Shown here in pieces: positions 35,111-43,807 of a stretch of DNA of 64,000 bases; position 1 is the first letter of the stretch; every line of letters begins with the position of its first letter. This DNA is from Bordetella parapertussis (GTDB lineage Bacteria; Bacteroidota; Bacteroidia; Chitinophagales; Chitinophagaceae). The notes beneath the pieces were generated by a model, which searched no databases, had not been told where the DNA came from, and saw nothing but the letters and a program-made list of their open reading frames with translations. The stretch spans positions 36,081 to 100,080 of the forward strand of contig CALQJX020000015.1 of assembly GCA_943331005.2 (NCBI GenBank). Direction: 5' to 3'. A program made the translations under genes and the position numbers.

Positions 35111-38100
35111 ATGAAAAGAGTTTGTTTCTTATTAGTATTACTGTTAACGATCGGCTTGAATGCTTTTGCCCAGGATGACAGCAAGGACAAGGCTTCTGAA
35201 ACACATACGGTATCCGGAAAGGTACTGGATGAGCTGGGCAAGGGATTGCTCGGTGCCTACGTATCTGCATCCGGTACACAGGCCGGTACCAATACCGATG
35301 TGAACGGCGATTTCATGTTCGAAGCTCCGGATGGTGCTACTACCATCATCATCACTGCAAACGGCTACGCTACCATATATATGGAAGACGAAGGTCAGTC
35401 TATAGAAGTGAAGATGCAGCCATTGTCTAAAATGCTGGAAGGACCGCTGGCTACCGCTATAGCATTCAAAAAAGACAAGCGCGAAACAGGCTACAACAGC
35501 ACTACGCTGCATGCCGATGATCTGATATCTGCAGGTAACCCAAGCGTGCTTTCTGCGCTGCAGGGCAAAGTAGCAGGTGCCAACATCACCAGCTCTACAG
35601 GCGCTTATGGTGGTTCTACAAGGGTTATCCTTCGTGGCGAAAAATCTTTCATGAAGAACAACAATGCACTGGTTGTAGTAGATGGTATCATCACCAACAA
35701 CTACGATCGTACTATCAGCAAACTCTTTGGTGCAAATACTGCTTTCAATGAAATGAATCAGGTAGATTTCGGCAACAGCGCGAACGACCTCGATCCGGAT
35801 GAAATAGAATCTGTTACAGTGCTTCCGGGTGCTGCAGCAACTGCTCTATATGGTGCTATGGGTGCTAATGGTGTGATCATGTACACTACCAAAAAAGGCA
35901 AACACCATGCTAACGGTGCTTCCCGCAAAATGGACATCACTGTAAAAACAACTTATTCTCAGTCTGACGTACTTAAGTTCCCTTCTGTTCAGCATACTTA
36001 CGGTCAGGGCAACATCTATGGTGGTGTAGCCGACGACCGCAGCGAATACCGCAGCTGGGGCTACGAAATGGACGATGCAATGCGCCCATGGGGTCAGGTA
36101 ATAGACGGCAAACAGCTGGTAAAACCTTATTCTGATCAGCCAAACAACATCCGCAACTTCTACAATCGTGGTATCAATGCAAGCAACTATGTAGCTATCA
36201 ACGGTGGTTCTGAAAAAAGTACTTATATGCTGTCTTTCAACTCTGTTAATACTTCAGGTGTTGTGCCAAACACATTCTACAACAAATACAGCGTAAGGTT
36301 CAATGGTAGTACAGAGCTCGGTCACAATCTGTACTCTGCTATCAATATGAACTACCTCAATACTTATTCAAGGGTAGAAACCAGCGGCGATGGTCCGGGC
36401 GGTGTGATCAACAGCGTTATCAATACGCCACGCGACATTCCTACATGGGAACTTTCTGATCTTACCAACAAATATTATTCTCAGCAGTATTTCGATACAT
36501 CTGGCGGCGATCGTTTCGGTAACTACAACGGTACTTTCAAGAACCCATATTGGGTTGCTAAGAACTACGATAACCGCAACAAATCTGACAGGATCCTGGG
36601 CGACTGGAAACTGGGTTGGAAAAAAGCTGACTGGCACGTATTCAACAGGTTTGGTATCGATGGAACTTCAGACAGGTCTAACTACAACATGCCACAGTAC
36701 AAAACTTCAGGCATAGACCAGAGTTTCGCAAATATTCAGTTCAATAATGCAGGTGGTTATACACAGTCTAACTACAATGGCTTCCGTATCTACAACGATC
36801 TGATCGTTAACTACGCACATCAGCTGTCTAAGAATTTCGGTTTCAGCGGTTTTGCAGGTCACAACATGACACTGCAGCGCGACGAAACGCTGGCTGGTAT
36901 CATAGACCCTGCAAACGGAGGTCTGGTGGTTCCACAGCTTTACAATCTGTCAAACAATGCAGGTCCGGTAATTGCTTACAACAATCTTATGAACCGCCGC
37001 ACTGTAGGTGTGTTCTATAATGCAAACTTCAACTACCGCAGGGAACTATTCCTGGAGATCGCAGGTCGCAACGACTGGTCTTCTACTCTGGCATCAGGCC
37101 GTCGCTCTTATTTCTACCCAACCATCAATTCAGGCTGGGTGTTCACAGAAAGGTTGAACGGTACAAGGTTTAAAGAAAAAGTACTGAACTACGGTAAGAT
37201 CCGTGTTGCAGGTAGCGGTGTTGGTAACGATGGTATCTCTTATGCCAACAACAATGCAGGTTATGTACAGTCTCCTTTCAGGAGCACTTATGGTTCTGTA
37301 TCTTCACCATTCAACGGTATCCCTACTTATCAGATCAGCAGCACTTTCGGTGCCAACACAATGAGGCCTGAAAGGACACGTGAATTTGAAGTGGGTACTG
37401 AACTCGGCTTCCTCCGCGACAGGCTGAATGCTTCTTTCACTTATTACAGGTCTTATACTACAGACGTAATTGCTGCTGTTCCTTTACCAACTTCTACCGG
37501 CTACTCTTACAACTATATCAATGTTGGCGATGTGTCTAACAATGGTGTGGAACTGTCTATGAGAGGAACACCGATCGCTACACGTTATGGCCTCAGGTGG
37601 GATCTCTTCGGTACTTACTACCACAATGTAAACACAGTAGAGCAGCTGAATGCAGGTGTTGAGAACATTGTTCTGGGTGGTTATCAGGGTATGCAGATCG
37701 TTGCAGCGAAAGGTCGCCCGATGGGTTCTTTCTACGCAGCTGATATAGAATACTGGCAGAACCCTAACGACGGGTCATGGCATGCAGTGGTAGATCCTGC
37801 AACAGGATTACCAAAAGCTACAAAAGATCCGGTTTACAAAGGTTCTTTCCAGCCTAAGTTCGTTGCATCATGGGGTACAGACCTCACCTACAAAGGCCTG
37901 AAGCTGCACGCTTTGTTCTATACAAAACAAGGTGGCAAATTCTACAGCCAGACAAAAATGAACATGGACGCGAACGGTACATCTGAAGAAACAGTTACCA
38001 ACGGTCGTAATGCATATGTTTGGGAAAACTCAGTATACAACGTACCTAATACCAACATCTACCTGCCAAACACTACAAAAGCAACAGCTTACGATTACTA

Positions 38101-38395
38101 TACTGCACAGCAGCAGCTTTACCCTGCACAGGGTATCGTGAACGGTAGTTTCGTAAGGCTGCAGGAACTGTCGCTTTCTTACAAAATACCACAGCGTTAC
38201 TATGAGCGCAGCCCATTCGGTGCTCTGGAAGCCGGTGTATTTGGCAACAACCTGCTGTTGTGGACTGCAAGCAGCAACAAATATGAAGATCCTGAAGCTA
38301 CATCTGCAGGTTCTATCGGAAACGGACAAGGATTTAACTACTTAGCACGCCCTACTACACGTAACTATGGTGTGTATGTAAAAGTTAACTTCTAA
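35111..38395 (+). CDS. SusC/RagA-family TonB-dependent outer-membrane transporter
   Basis: 1094 residues. A signal peptide (MKRVCFLLVLLLTIGLNAFA) is followed by a CarboxypepD_reg-like domain (HTVSGKVLDELGKGLLGAYV), then a plug domain with NPSVLSALQGKVAGANI and ALVVVDGI, and a barrel of about 600 residues. The family imports oligosaccharides, peptides or other nutrients using TonB energy together with a SusD lipoprotein. The SusD gene follows 23 bp downstream. No glycoside hydrolase or protease is in the operon, so the nutrient is unknown. Confidence 0.93.
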   Translation: MKRVCFLLVLLLTIGLNAFAQDDSKDKASETHTVSGKVLDELGKGLLGAYVSASGTQAGTNTDVNGDFMFEAPDGATTIIITANGYATIYMEDEGQSIEVKMQPLSKMLEGPLATAIAFKKDKRETGYNSTTLHADDLISAGNPSVLSALQGKVAGANITSSTGAYGGSTRVILRGEKSFMKNNNALVVVDGIITNNYDRTISKLFGANTAFNEMNQVDFGNSANDLDPDEIESVTVLPGAAATALYGAMGANGVIMYTTKKGKHHANGASRKMDITVKTTYSQSDVLKFPSVQHTYGQGNIYGGVADDRSEYRSWGYEMDDAMRPWGQVIDGKQLVKPYSDQPNNIRNFYNRGINASNYVAINGGSEKSTYMLSFNSVNTSGVVPNTFYNKYSVRFNGSTELGHNLYSAINMNYLNTYSRVETSGDGPGGVINSVINTPRDIPTWELSDLTNKYYSQQYFDTSGGDRFGNYNGTFKNPYWVAKNYDNRNKSDRILGDWKLGWKKADWHVFNRFGIDGTSDRSNYNMPQYKTSGIDQSFANIQFNNAGGYTQSNYNGFRIYNDLIVNYAHQLSKNFGFSGFAGHNMTLQRDETLAGIIDPANGGLVVPQLYNLSNNAGPVIAYNNLMNRRTVGVFYNANFNYRRELFLEIAGRNDWSSTLASGRRSYFYPTINSGWVFTERLNGTRFKEKVLNYGKIRVAGSGVGNDGISYANNNAGYVQSPFRSTYGSVSSPFNGIPTYQISSTFGANTMRPERTREFEVGTELGFLRDRLNASFTYYRSYTTDVIAAVPLPTSTGYSYNYINVGDVSNNGVELSMRGTPIATRYGLRWDLFGTYYHNVNTVEQLNAGVENIVLGGYQGMQIVAAKGRPMGSFYAADIEYWQNPNDGSWHAVVDPATGLPKATKDPVYKGSFQPKFVASWGTDLTYKGLKLHALFYTKQGGKFYSQTKMNMDANGTSEETVTNGRNAYVWENSVYNVPNTNIYLPNTTKATAYDYYTAQQQLYPAQGIVNGSFVRLQELSLSYKIPQRYYERSPFGALEAGVFGNNLLLWTASSNKYEDPEATSAGSIGNGQGFNYLARPTTRNYGVYVKVNF

Positions 38396-38418
38396 ACCTT
38401 AATTTTAAATAATTGTAT

Positions 38419-39954
38419 ATGTCAATAAGTAAAAAGATCATTATCACTGCAGCAGTTGCAGGATTGACATTGGGTGCTTCTTCCTGCAAGAAATACCTGG
38501 ATGTGAATACAAATCCTAATATTGCACAGAATGCTACAGTGACCACTTTGTTGCCTGCAGCAGAGTTGTATCTGGGTTCTGCAATGGGTGTGGATATGGA
38601 GATCAATGGTTCTGTCTGGGCTCAGTTCTGGACACAATCTCCTGATGGCAAACAATACCGCCAGATCGATCAGATGGCTCCTTCTGCTGCCTATTACAAC
38701 AGCAGCTGGAAGAACCTTTATGCTGGCGCAGAGAATTTCTATCAGTTATACAATCTTGCAGACTCACAGCACAAAAGCGCTTATAAAGCGATTGGTCTGC
38801 TCATGAGGGCATATGCATTTCAGGCACTTGCTGATGGTTGGGGAGATGTTCCTTTCAATCAGGCACTGCAGGGGCAGTACCCTGATGGCCATATAGTGAA
38901 TCCTAAGTACGATTCGCAGCGGGTAGTATACAAGGGCATCATAGCATATATCGATTCTGCTTCAAATCTCATCAAAGTTGGTGATGCAGCAGCTCCGGGC
39001 AGTGATGATCTGATCTATGGCGGCGACATGAGCAAATGGCAGAAATTTGCCAATACCCTGAAACTGAGGGCGCTTATGCGTATGACAGATATCGACCCTG
39101 TTTATGCAAATCCGAGGATCGATACAATGTTCAGGAACAACCTGCCATTCCTTGGCGAGGGCGACGATGCTAAGATCGCTTACGGTTCCGGCAACAACAA
39201 TAACAACCCGCTCTATGCAGAACTTTCTTCTTCGCAGATGGGTGGTGTGCAGCAGCTTGCAGGCAGCAAGACTTGCATAGATGCAATGAACGCCAACAAC
39301 GACTACCGTTCTAAAGTATTCTATACAACAGTACCTTCTACAGGCCGTACCGGTGTAAAACAGAGCGAGTATGATATCGCACTTACTACAGGTTCTTTCT
39401 CTGTACCAAACGTGCACGTAGGTGGCAATGCAAAATCAGCTACATCGGGTAAAGCACCGGTAGTGTTGCTGTCGAGCTGGGAAAGTTTCTTCCTGCAGGC
39501 TGAAGCTGTTGCAAGGGGACTTACTACAGGCGGCGATGATGCAAAGTTGTTCTACAATGGTATACACGCCAGCTTCAGCTTCTGGGGCAATGCGCTGGTA
39601 GCAGAAGGGTACACTTCAGCTTCTGCAGCATATGGTATCTATGTGAACGGCGATGCGGCTGCTTCTATACCTGCTGCTTACTGGGCTCAGTATCCTGCCG
39701 CAGGTACACCTGCTGAAAAGATCAGGCACATCATCACTCAGAAATGGTTCTCAATGTGTGGCAACCAGGGCTTCGAGGCCTGGACAGAACTGCGCCGCAC
39801 AGGTTATCCTGACTTCCTCGTAACGCCAAGGAACAGCTACATAGGTGCAGTATCGCCTAAGAGGTTCGTTTATCCTGCGTCTGAGGCAGCATCAAACTCC
39901 AACTATCCCGGCATGGTACCGGTAACAAGTCTTGTTTGGTGGGATAAAATTTAA
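38419..39954 (+). CDS. SusD/RagB-type nutrient-binding outer-membrane lipoprotein
   Basis: 511 residues from the ATG at 38419; a TTG two codons upstream is less likely. The lipobox is at LGASSCKKYLD, where the Cys is lipidated. NTNPNIAQNATVTTLLPAAE and the long alpha-helical body fit the SusD-like_2 branch. Pattern AYKAIGLLMRAYAFQALADG is a TPR-like helix pair typical of SusD. The protein caps the SusC channel and captures the substrate at the cell surface. It is co-transcribed with the SusC gene. Confidence 0.92.
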   Translation: MSISKKIIITAAVAGLTLGASSCKKYLDVNTNPNIAQNATVTTLLPAAELYLGSAMGVDMEINGSVWAQFWTQSPDGKQYRQIDQMAPSAAYYNSSWKNLYAGAENFYQLYNLADSQHKSAYKAIGLLMRAYAFQALADGWGDVPFNQALQGQYPDGHIVNPKYDSQRVVYKGIIAYIDSASNLIKVGDAAAPGSDDLIYGGDMSKWQKFANTLKLRALMRMTDIDPVYANPRIDTMFRNNLPFLGEGDDAKIAYGSGNNNNNPLYAELSSSQMGGVQQLAGSKTCIDAMNANNDYRSKVFYTTVPSTGRTGVKQSEYDIALTTGSFSVPNVHVGGNAKSATSGKAPVVLLSSWESFFLQAEAVARGLTTGGDDAKLFYNGIHASFSFWGNALVAEGYTSASAAYGIYVNGDAAASIPAAYWAQYPAAGTPAEKIRHIITQKWFSMCGNQGFEAWTELRRTGYPDFLVTPRNSYIGAVSPKRFVYPASEAASNSNYPGMVPVTSLVWWDKI

Positions 39955-39979
39955 TTGAAATAATAAAAAAGAAATCAGA

Positions 39980-40627
39980 ATGAAGAAGTTATTCATAGTA
40001 TCAGCTATTGCCGCAGTTGCTTTCGGTGCCTGCAAAAAGAAAGAAGGTACCATATCTACGCTGCACAGCTACTCAACGCCAAAGATCATCATGACCTCTG
40101 GTGACTACTACAGCATTCCTGTTGGTGGCATGTTGCCTGATATGAAGGCTACATCATACGATTCTTTCTATAACGAAGAATGTACTGTTGTATATGACCT
40201 CAGCAAACTCGACAATACTACTCCGGGTATCTATAGCGTAATTGCTACTGCAAAGAACAAATACGGCATGGCTGCTACAAGAACATTGTATGTAGCTGTA
40301 ACCAGTATTCCGTCTACAGTGCATCTGGAAGGTGCTTATGTACGTACTGCTACAGACGATACAGTAATGGTAACAAGGCTGGCAAACGGTTTCTACCATA
40401 CATCTGATGTAGCAGCTAATGGCGCTGCTGATGTGGTTTATGTACTGCCTGCTATGTTCACACAGACCACTGATGTGGCTTTGCAGATGCCGGTACAGAA
40501 GACCAAATTCGGAAACATCTCCGGTACAGGCGGTACTGTAACAATGACACCAGCAGATACTACATTCGAATACACGATACAGAATAGCTTCTTTACGCCG
40601 GTAATAAGGGTTTTCAAGAAGATCTGA
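39980..40627 (+). CDS. Surface lipoprotein of the SusC/SusD operon, unknown ligand
   Basis: 215 residues. The lipobox is in AFGACKKKEG, so the protein is lipidated at about residue 18. The body is predicted beta: one segment (TTPGIYSVIATAKNKYGMAA) resembles the DUF5011/HYR-like Ig domains of Bacteroidota surface proteins, and the last third (TVHLEGAYVRT onward) forms a second domain. It lies 25 bp after the SusD-like gene, the position where SusE/SusF-like or other accessory binding lipoproteins occur. It is probably surface exposed. The specificity is unknown. Confidence 0.7.
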   Translation: MKKLFIVSAIAAVAFGACKKKEGTISTLHSYSTPKIIMTSGDYYSIPVGGMLPDMKATSYDSFYNEECTVVYDLSKLDNTTPGIYSVIATAKNKYGMAATRTLYVAVTSIPSTVHLEGAYVRTATDDTVMVTRLANGFYHTSDVAANGAADVVYVLPAMFTQTTDVALQMPVQKTKFGNISGTGGTVTMTPADTTFEYTIQNSFFTPVIRVFKKI

Positions 40628-40648
40628 TAACAATACTCCTTTACTTAG

Positions 40649-40675
40649 ATATCCCCGCACAAAAGGCGGGGATAT
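40649..40675 (+). terminator. Terminator of the SusC/SusD operon
   Basis: ATATCCCCGC stem with a 7-nt loop, then TTGTTTT. Confidence 0.82.
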
Positions 40676-40714
40676 TTGTTTTAAGTAACTTAAGAAGAGG
40701 AGTAATTGTACTTA

Positions 40715-41458
40715 TCATAAACAGAAGCCAAGCATCAGGCTCATGGAGCGTTGACTGCCAGTAAACTGATCTCTGGGAATGCGGATATCCGGAGCTGAAT
40801 AATTGAAATTGACATGATTCATACCTGATGTTACCAGAAAAGAACCTGCCTGATATACAATGCCGGCAGTAAAAGACCGGGCGAAACTCTTTTTGGCGGG
40901 TGTGTAGGTAGTGTATAGCCCCACGCCATCGAGTAGTTCAAAATACAGATCAGAGCCCTTTCTGCCCATATTTCCGGACTGGTAATAAGAAATAGAGGTG
41001 CCATCTGTCACAGAAGAGCTGTTCATCTCCTTGTAGCTCATTGGCAACTGCAGCGACTCAAAATAACGCACTTCGGCAGAGAAACTGTTGCTGATCTTTA
41101 CCCTGTAGCCAATACCTGCATTGGCTCTTACGTGAAAAATGGTTGCATCAGATTCGTAGGGTGATTCGTTTGATCCCGGCAATGTTGTTACAAAGCTATA
41201 TCTCCTGTACCCTCCTTCCAATCCGCCGGTAAGTAAAAAATGACGCCATAATACCCGCGTATAGTTCACCTCTGCACCCACAGCTGCCGTATTGCGGCAA
41301 CGGGTATTTTGAGGGCCTGTAATATCGCCTGCATTCGGATTGAAGGTTGGTTTCAGCATTATCCGTAACTCATTCCTGCCAAGGGAATCTGCTGCGTAGC
41401 TGCCTCCGGTGCTGAGCAGGAGTGCAGCAAGTAGACTTGTACTCGTTTTTATGTACAT
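40715..41458 (-). CDS. Outer-membrane beta-barrel protein, unknown function
   Basis: 247 residues. Signal peptide about residues 1-22 (TSLLAALLLSTGGSYAA). The mature protein alternates in the way of a small barrel (VGAEVNYTRVLWRHFLLTGG, VRANAGIGYRVK, FARSFTAGIVYQ) and ends with a hydrophobic strand, RSMSLMLGFCL. It lies beyond the SusC/D terminator on the opposite strand, so it has its own control. I recognise no named family. Confidence 0.6.
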   Translation of the reverse strand: MYIKTSTSLLAALLLSTGGSYAADSLGRNELRIMLKPTFNPNAGDITGPQNTRCRNTAAVGAEVNYTRVLWRHFLLTGGLEGGYRRYSFVTTLPGSNESPYESDATIFHVRANAGIGYRVKISNSFSAEVRYFESLQLPMSYKEMNSSSVTDGTSISYYQSGNMGRKGSDLYFELLDGVGLYTTYTPAKKSFARSFTAGIVYQAGSFLVTSGMNHVNFNYSAPDIRIPRDQFTGSQRSMSLMLGFCL

Positions 41459-41498
41459 ATAGGGCGTTTATTTGAGGTGATTTGTAGGAATATTCATT

Positions 41499-41506
41499 CA
41501 AATATA
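41499..41506 (-). promoter_or_regulatory. -7 box TATATTTG for the barrel gene at 40715
   Basis: Exact TAnnTTTG match on the minus strand, 40 nt before the ATG. A TTTG lies about 22 nt further upstream. Confidence 0.55.
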
Positions 41507-41598
41507 TAATGAATTGGCAATAGTTGCACAAAGGCAAGACTATAAAAATCGTTTCAGCGGGAAAGATCAGATCATTCCGCAATCACACATCCAAGTGT

Positions 41599-41606
41599 TA
41601 CCTTTG
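41599..41606 (+). promoter_or_regulatory. -7 box TACCTTTG for the cystathionine gamma-synthase gene
   Basis: Exact TAnnTTTG match 20 nt before the ATG at 41627. Confidence 0.6.
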
Positions 41607-41626
41607 CAATCTCATAAAACACTACA

Positions 41627-42781
41627 ATGGACAATAAGCAATACAAACTAGATACCAAGCTCATACATGCAGGTATAGAGCCCGATCCGACCACGGGGGC
41701 CATAATGACGCCTATCTACCAGACCTCTACCTATGTACAGGCTGCGCCCGGCGATCATAAAGGCTATGAATATGCCCGTACGCAAAACCCTACACGTACT
41801 GTGTTGCAGAACGCGCTGGCAGCTATAGAGAACGGTAAATACGGTCTTTGTTTCGGTAGTGGCATGGCGGCTACAGATGCAGTGATAAAACTGTTGCAGC
41901 CCGGCGATGAGGTTATAGTATCTAACGACCTCTATGGTGGTACTTACCGCATCATGACCAAGGTATTTGCTGCTTATGGCATTAAGTTCCATTTTGTGGG
42001 CATGCACAATGCGCAGGATATCAATTCATACATTAACGGCAACACAAAGATGATATGGATAGAAACGCCTACCAACCCCATGCTGAATGTGATAGACATT
42101 GCCGCCTGTGCAGAAATAGCGCACAAGAACGATCTGCTGCTGGTATGCGATAATACTTTTGCCTCTCCATACCTGCAGACCCCATTGGATCTCGGTGCAG
42201 ACATAGTGTTGCACTCTGCTACCAAGTACCTGGGTGGCCACTCTGATGTGGTGCATGGTGCGCTGGTAATGAACGACAGTTCGCTGGAAGAGCGCCTGCG
42301 CTTCATACAGAATAGCTGCGGTGCAGTTCCCGGTCCGCACGATTGCTGGCTGGTATTGCGTGGCATAAAGACTTTGCACGTGCGCATGCAGCGCCACTGC
42401 GAAAATGGTGCGGCAATTGCCGAATTCCTGAGGTCGCATCCTAAAGTAGGTAAGGTGATCTGGACCGGCTTCCCCGACCATCCAAACCACGATGTGGCTA
42501 AAAAGCAGATGCGCGGTTTCGGCGGTATGATCTCCTTCACACTGAAGGACGATAACATAGAAGCAGCCATAGAAGTGCTGAAGAAAACAAAACTGTTTGC
42601 ACTGGCAGAATCGCTGGGTGGTGTTGAGTCACTCATCGGTCACCCTGCAACCATGACACACGCCTCTATTCCACGCGAAGAGCGCATCAAGAATGGTCTT
42701 GTAGATTCTCTGATCCGTCTGAGTGTAGGTATAGAAGACATAGAAGACCTGAAAGAAGATCTGGCTCAGGCTATAGGCTAA
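41627..42781 (+). CDS. metB: Cys/Met metabolism PLP-dependent enzyme, cystathionine gamma-synthase type
   Basis: 384 residues. Signatures are LDTKLIHAGIEPDPTTGAI, the YEYARTQNPTRTVLQNALA stretch, and the Schiff-base Lys in LHSATKYLGGHSDVVHGAL. MTHASIPREERIKNGLVDSL near the C-terminus is the typical carboxylate-binding region. Members act in transsulfuration: gamma-synthase joins cysteine to an activated homoserine, gamma-lyase splits cystathionine. Sequence reading alone does not fully separate the two activities, so the symbol is tentative. It is a single gene between its own promoter and a strong terminator. Confidence 0.85.
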   Translation: MDNKQYKLDTKLIHAGIEPDPTTGAIMTPIYQTSTYVQAAPGDHKGYEYARTQNPTRTVLQNALAAIENGKYGLCFGSGMAATDAVIKLLQPGDEVIVSNDLYGGTYRIMTKVFAAYGIKFHFVGMHNAQDINSYINGNTKMIWIETPTNPMLNVIDIAACAEIAHKNDLLLVCDNTFASPYLQTPLDLGADIVLHSATKYLGGHSDVVHGALVMNDSSLEERLRFIQNSCGAVPGPHDCWLVLRGIKTLHVRMQRHCENGAAIAEFLRSHPKVGKVIWTGFPDHPNHDVAKKQMRGFGGMISFTLKDDNIEAAIEVLKKTKLFALAESLGGVESLIGHPATMTHASIPREERIKNGLVDSLIRLSVGIEDIEDLKEDLAQAIG

Positions 42782-42797
42782 GCCGCTAATGATACGC

Positions 42798-42829
42798 AAA
42801 AGGGACGCAGTATATACTGCGTCCCTTTT
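42798..42829 (+). terminator. Intrinsic terminator of metB
   Basis: A 15-bp perfect stem AAAAGGGACGCAGTA with a 2-nt loop, followed by TTTAT. Confidence 0.88.
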
Positions 42830-42856
42830 TTATGCCCGGCATACAGGTACATAAAA

Positions 42857-42883
42857 AAACTCCCCGCTTTTAGCAGGGAGTTT
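42857..42883 (-). terminator. Intrinsic terminator of the nuclease-like gene
   Basis: AAACTCCC/GGGAGTTT stem with one mismatch, extended by GCT/AGC; it is followed by TTTT on the minus strand. Confidence 0.75.
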
Positions 42884-42903
42884 CTATGAAAGAGGTAATG
42901 AAA

Positions 42904-43620
42904 TTAGTTGTTTGGAGTAGCTGTTACGTAGCTGGCAGATATAACGCCGTTTACGAAACGAACACCTGCAAGAGACTCGATAGTATTGATATCTACCTTG
43001 TGGTTTGCGAGGTTGTCTTTTGGATTGTATGGTTCTATGTTGTGGAACTGATAGCACAGATATTCGTCAGTGCTTGGTACATAGATCACTTTCCAGCACC
43101 ATTCCGGTACTATCACGTTGTTGTTGTGACCTATAACCCAGTTACGACCCACAGTACCCGAGAATACTTTTACTTTTTTGTATTTCTTAGCTTTCAGCAT
43201 TTCCTTGTCATGCAGCTTTTCCCACAGGCCTTTGTGAAGGTTGCGTGGCATAGGCATGATGTTGGTAAAGTAGTAGCTTTCTGTGTAAGCGTCCTTATCG
43301 CAGTTGTTCTCTTCAGGAGACATCATCTGAGCCTCTTCGAACAGCGTGCTTTTGTAGTCATTTACGAGGTCTGACGGTTCTGCCAGCTGAGGGTCTTCAC
43401 TCAGTTTGATGTTGTGATCCCCTTTTAGTTTGGAACAGTTGAACATATCCGGTGTAAGCGAATAGATAACCAGAACAGGGATATGCTGTGATTTGGAGAA
43501 GTAAGAAGTAAAGTTTGTGTTCCTTACTTTCACGATATCCTGTCCGTAGCTGCTGAAGCTGAGTGCGGTCAGCAATACGGCTAACAGTTTTGATGTGCCT
43601 TTTAAAATAAATTTTTGCAT
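42904..43620 (-). CDS. Secreted NUC1-family (DNA/RNA non-specific endonuclease) homologue, likely inactive
   Basis: 238 residues. The signal peptide is about residues 1-26 (LLAVLLTALSFSSYG). The core follows the NUC1 fold: HIPVLVIYSLTPDMF matches the family's P-x-WVxY-LT segment, ESYYFTNIMPMP matches ES-FYLSN-xxPQ, and GLWEKLH matches N-x-G-x-W-x-x-LE. VPEWCWKVIYVP fits the conserved VPDxFWKVI region. The catalytic DRGH, however, is replaced by EEAQ (95-98), the metal-binding Asn by His129, and the later Glu by His137. The protein is therefore predicted not to cleave nucleic acid in the usual way. It may bind it, or serve another role. Confidence 0.6.
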   Translation of the reverse strand: MQKFILKGTSKLLAVLLTALSFSSYGQDIVKVRNTNFTSYFSKSQHIPVLVIYSLTPDMFNCSKLKGDHNIKLSEDPQLAEPSDLVNDYKSTLFEEAQMMSPEENNCDKDAYTESYYFTNIMPMPRNLHKGLWEKLHDKEMLKAKKYKKVKVFSGTVGRNWVIGHNNNVIVPEWCWKVIYVPSTDEYLCYQFHNIEPYNPKDNLANHKVDINTIESLAGVRFVNGVISASYVTATPNN

Positions 43621-43642
43621 ACGTGCCTTTTGTTCAGGTTAG

Positions 43643-43650
43643 CAAATTTA
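43643..43650 (-). promoter_or_regulatory. -7 box TAAATTTG for the nuclease-like gene
   Basis: Exact TAnnTTTG match on the minus strand, 22 nt before the start codon. Confidence 0.55.
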
Positions 43651-43807
43651 ACAAGAAATAGATTGTTCAGCGATAAAAATATGACTTTCACTGAATTTTT
43701 TATAATTATATCGGGATTTTTGAAAGTTTAATATCATTTTAAGCCCTAAATAGCTCTTCCTGCCTGCTTTCTGCGGCATCTTTCTCTCTCTCGTGCAAAT
43801 TTTTGTA

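Noticed and set aside
35111..40627. Polysaccharide utilisation locus
   Set aside because: No glycoside hydrolase, lyase or sulfatase is present, so only a transporter operon can be claimed.
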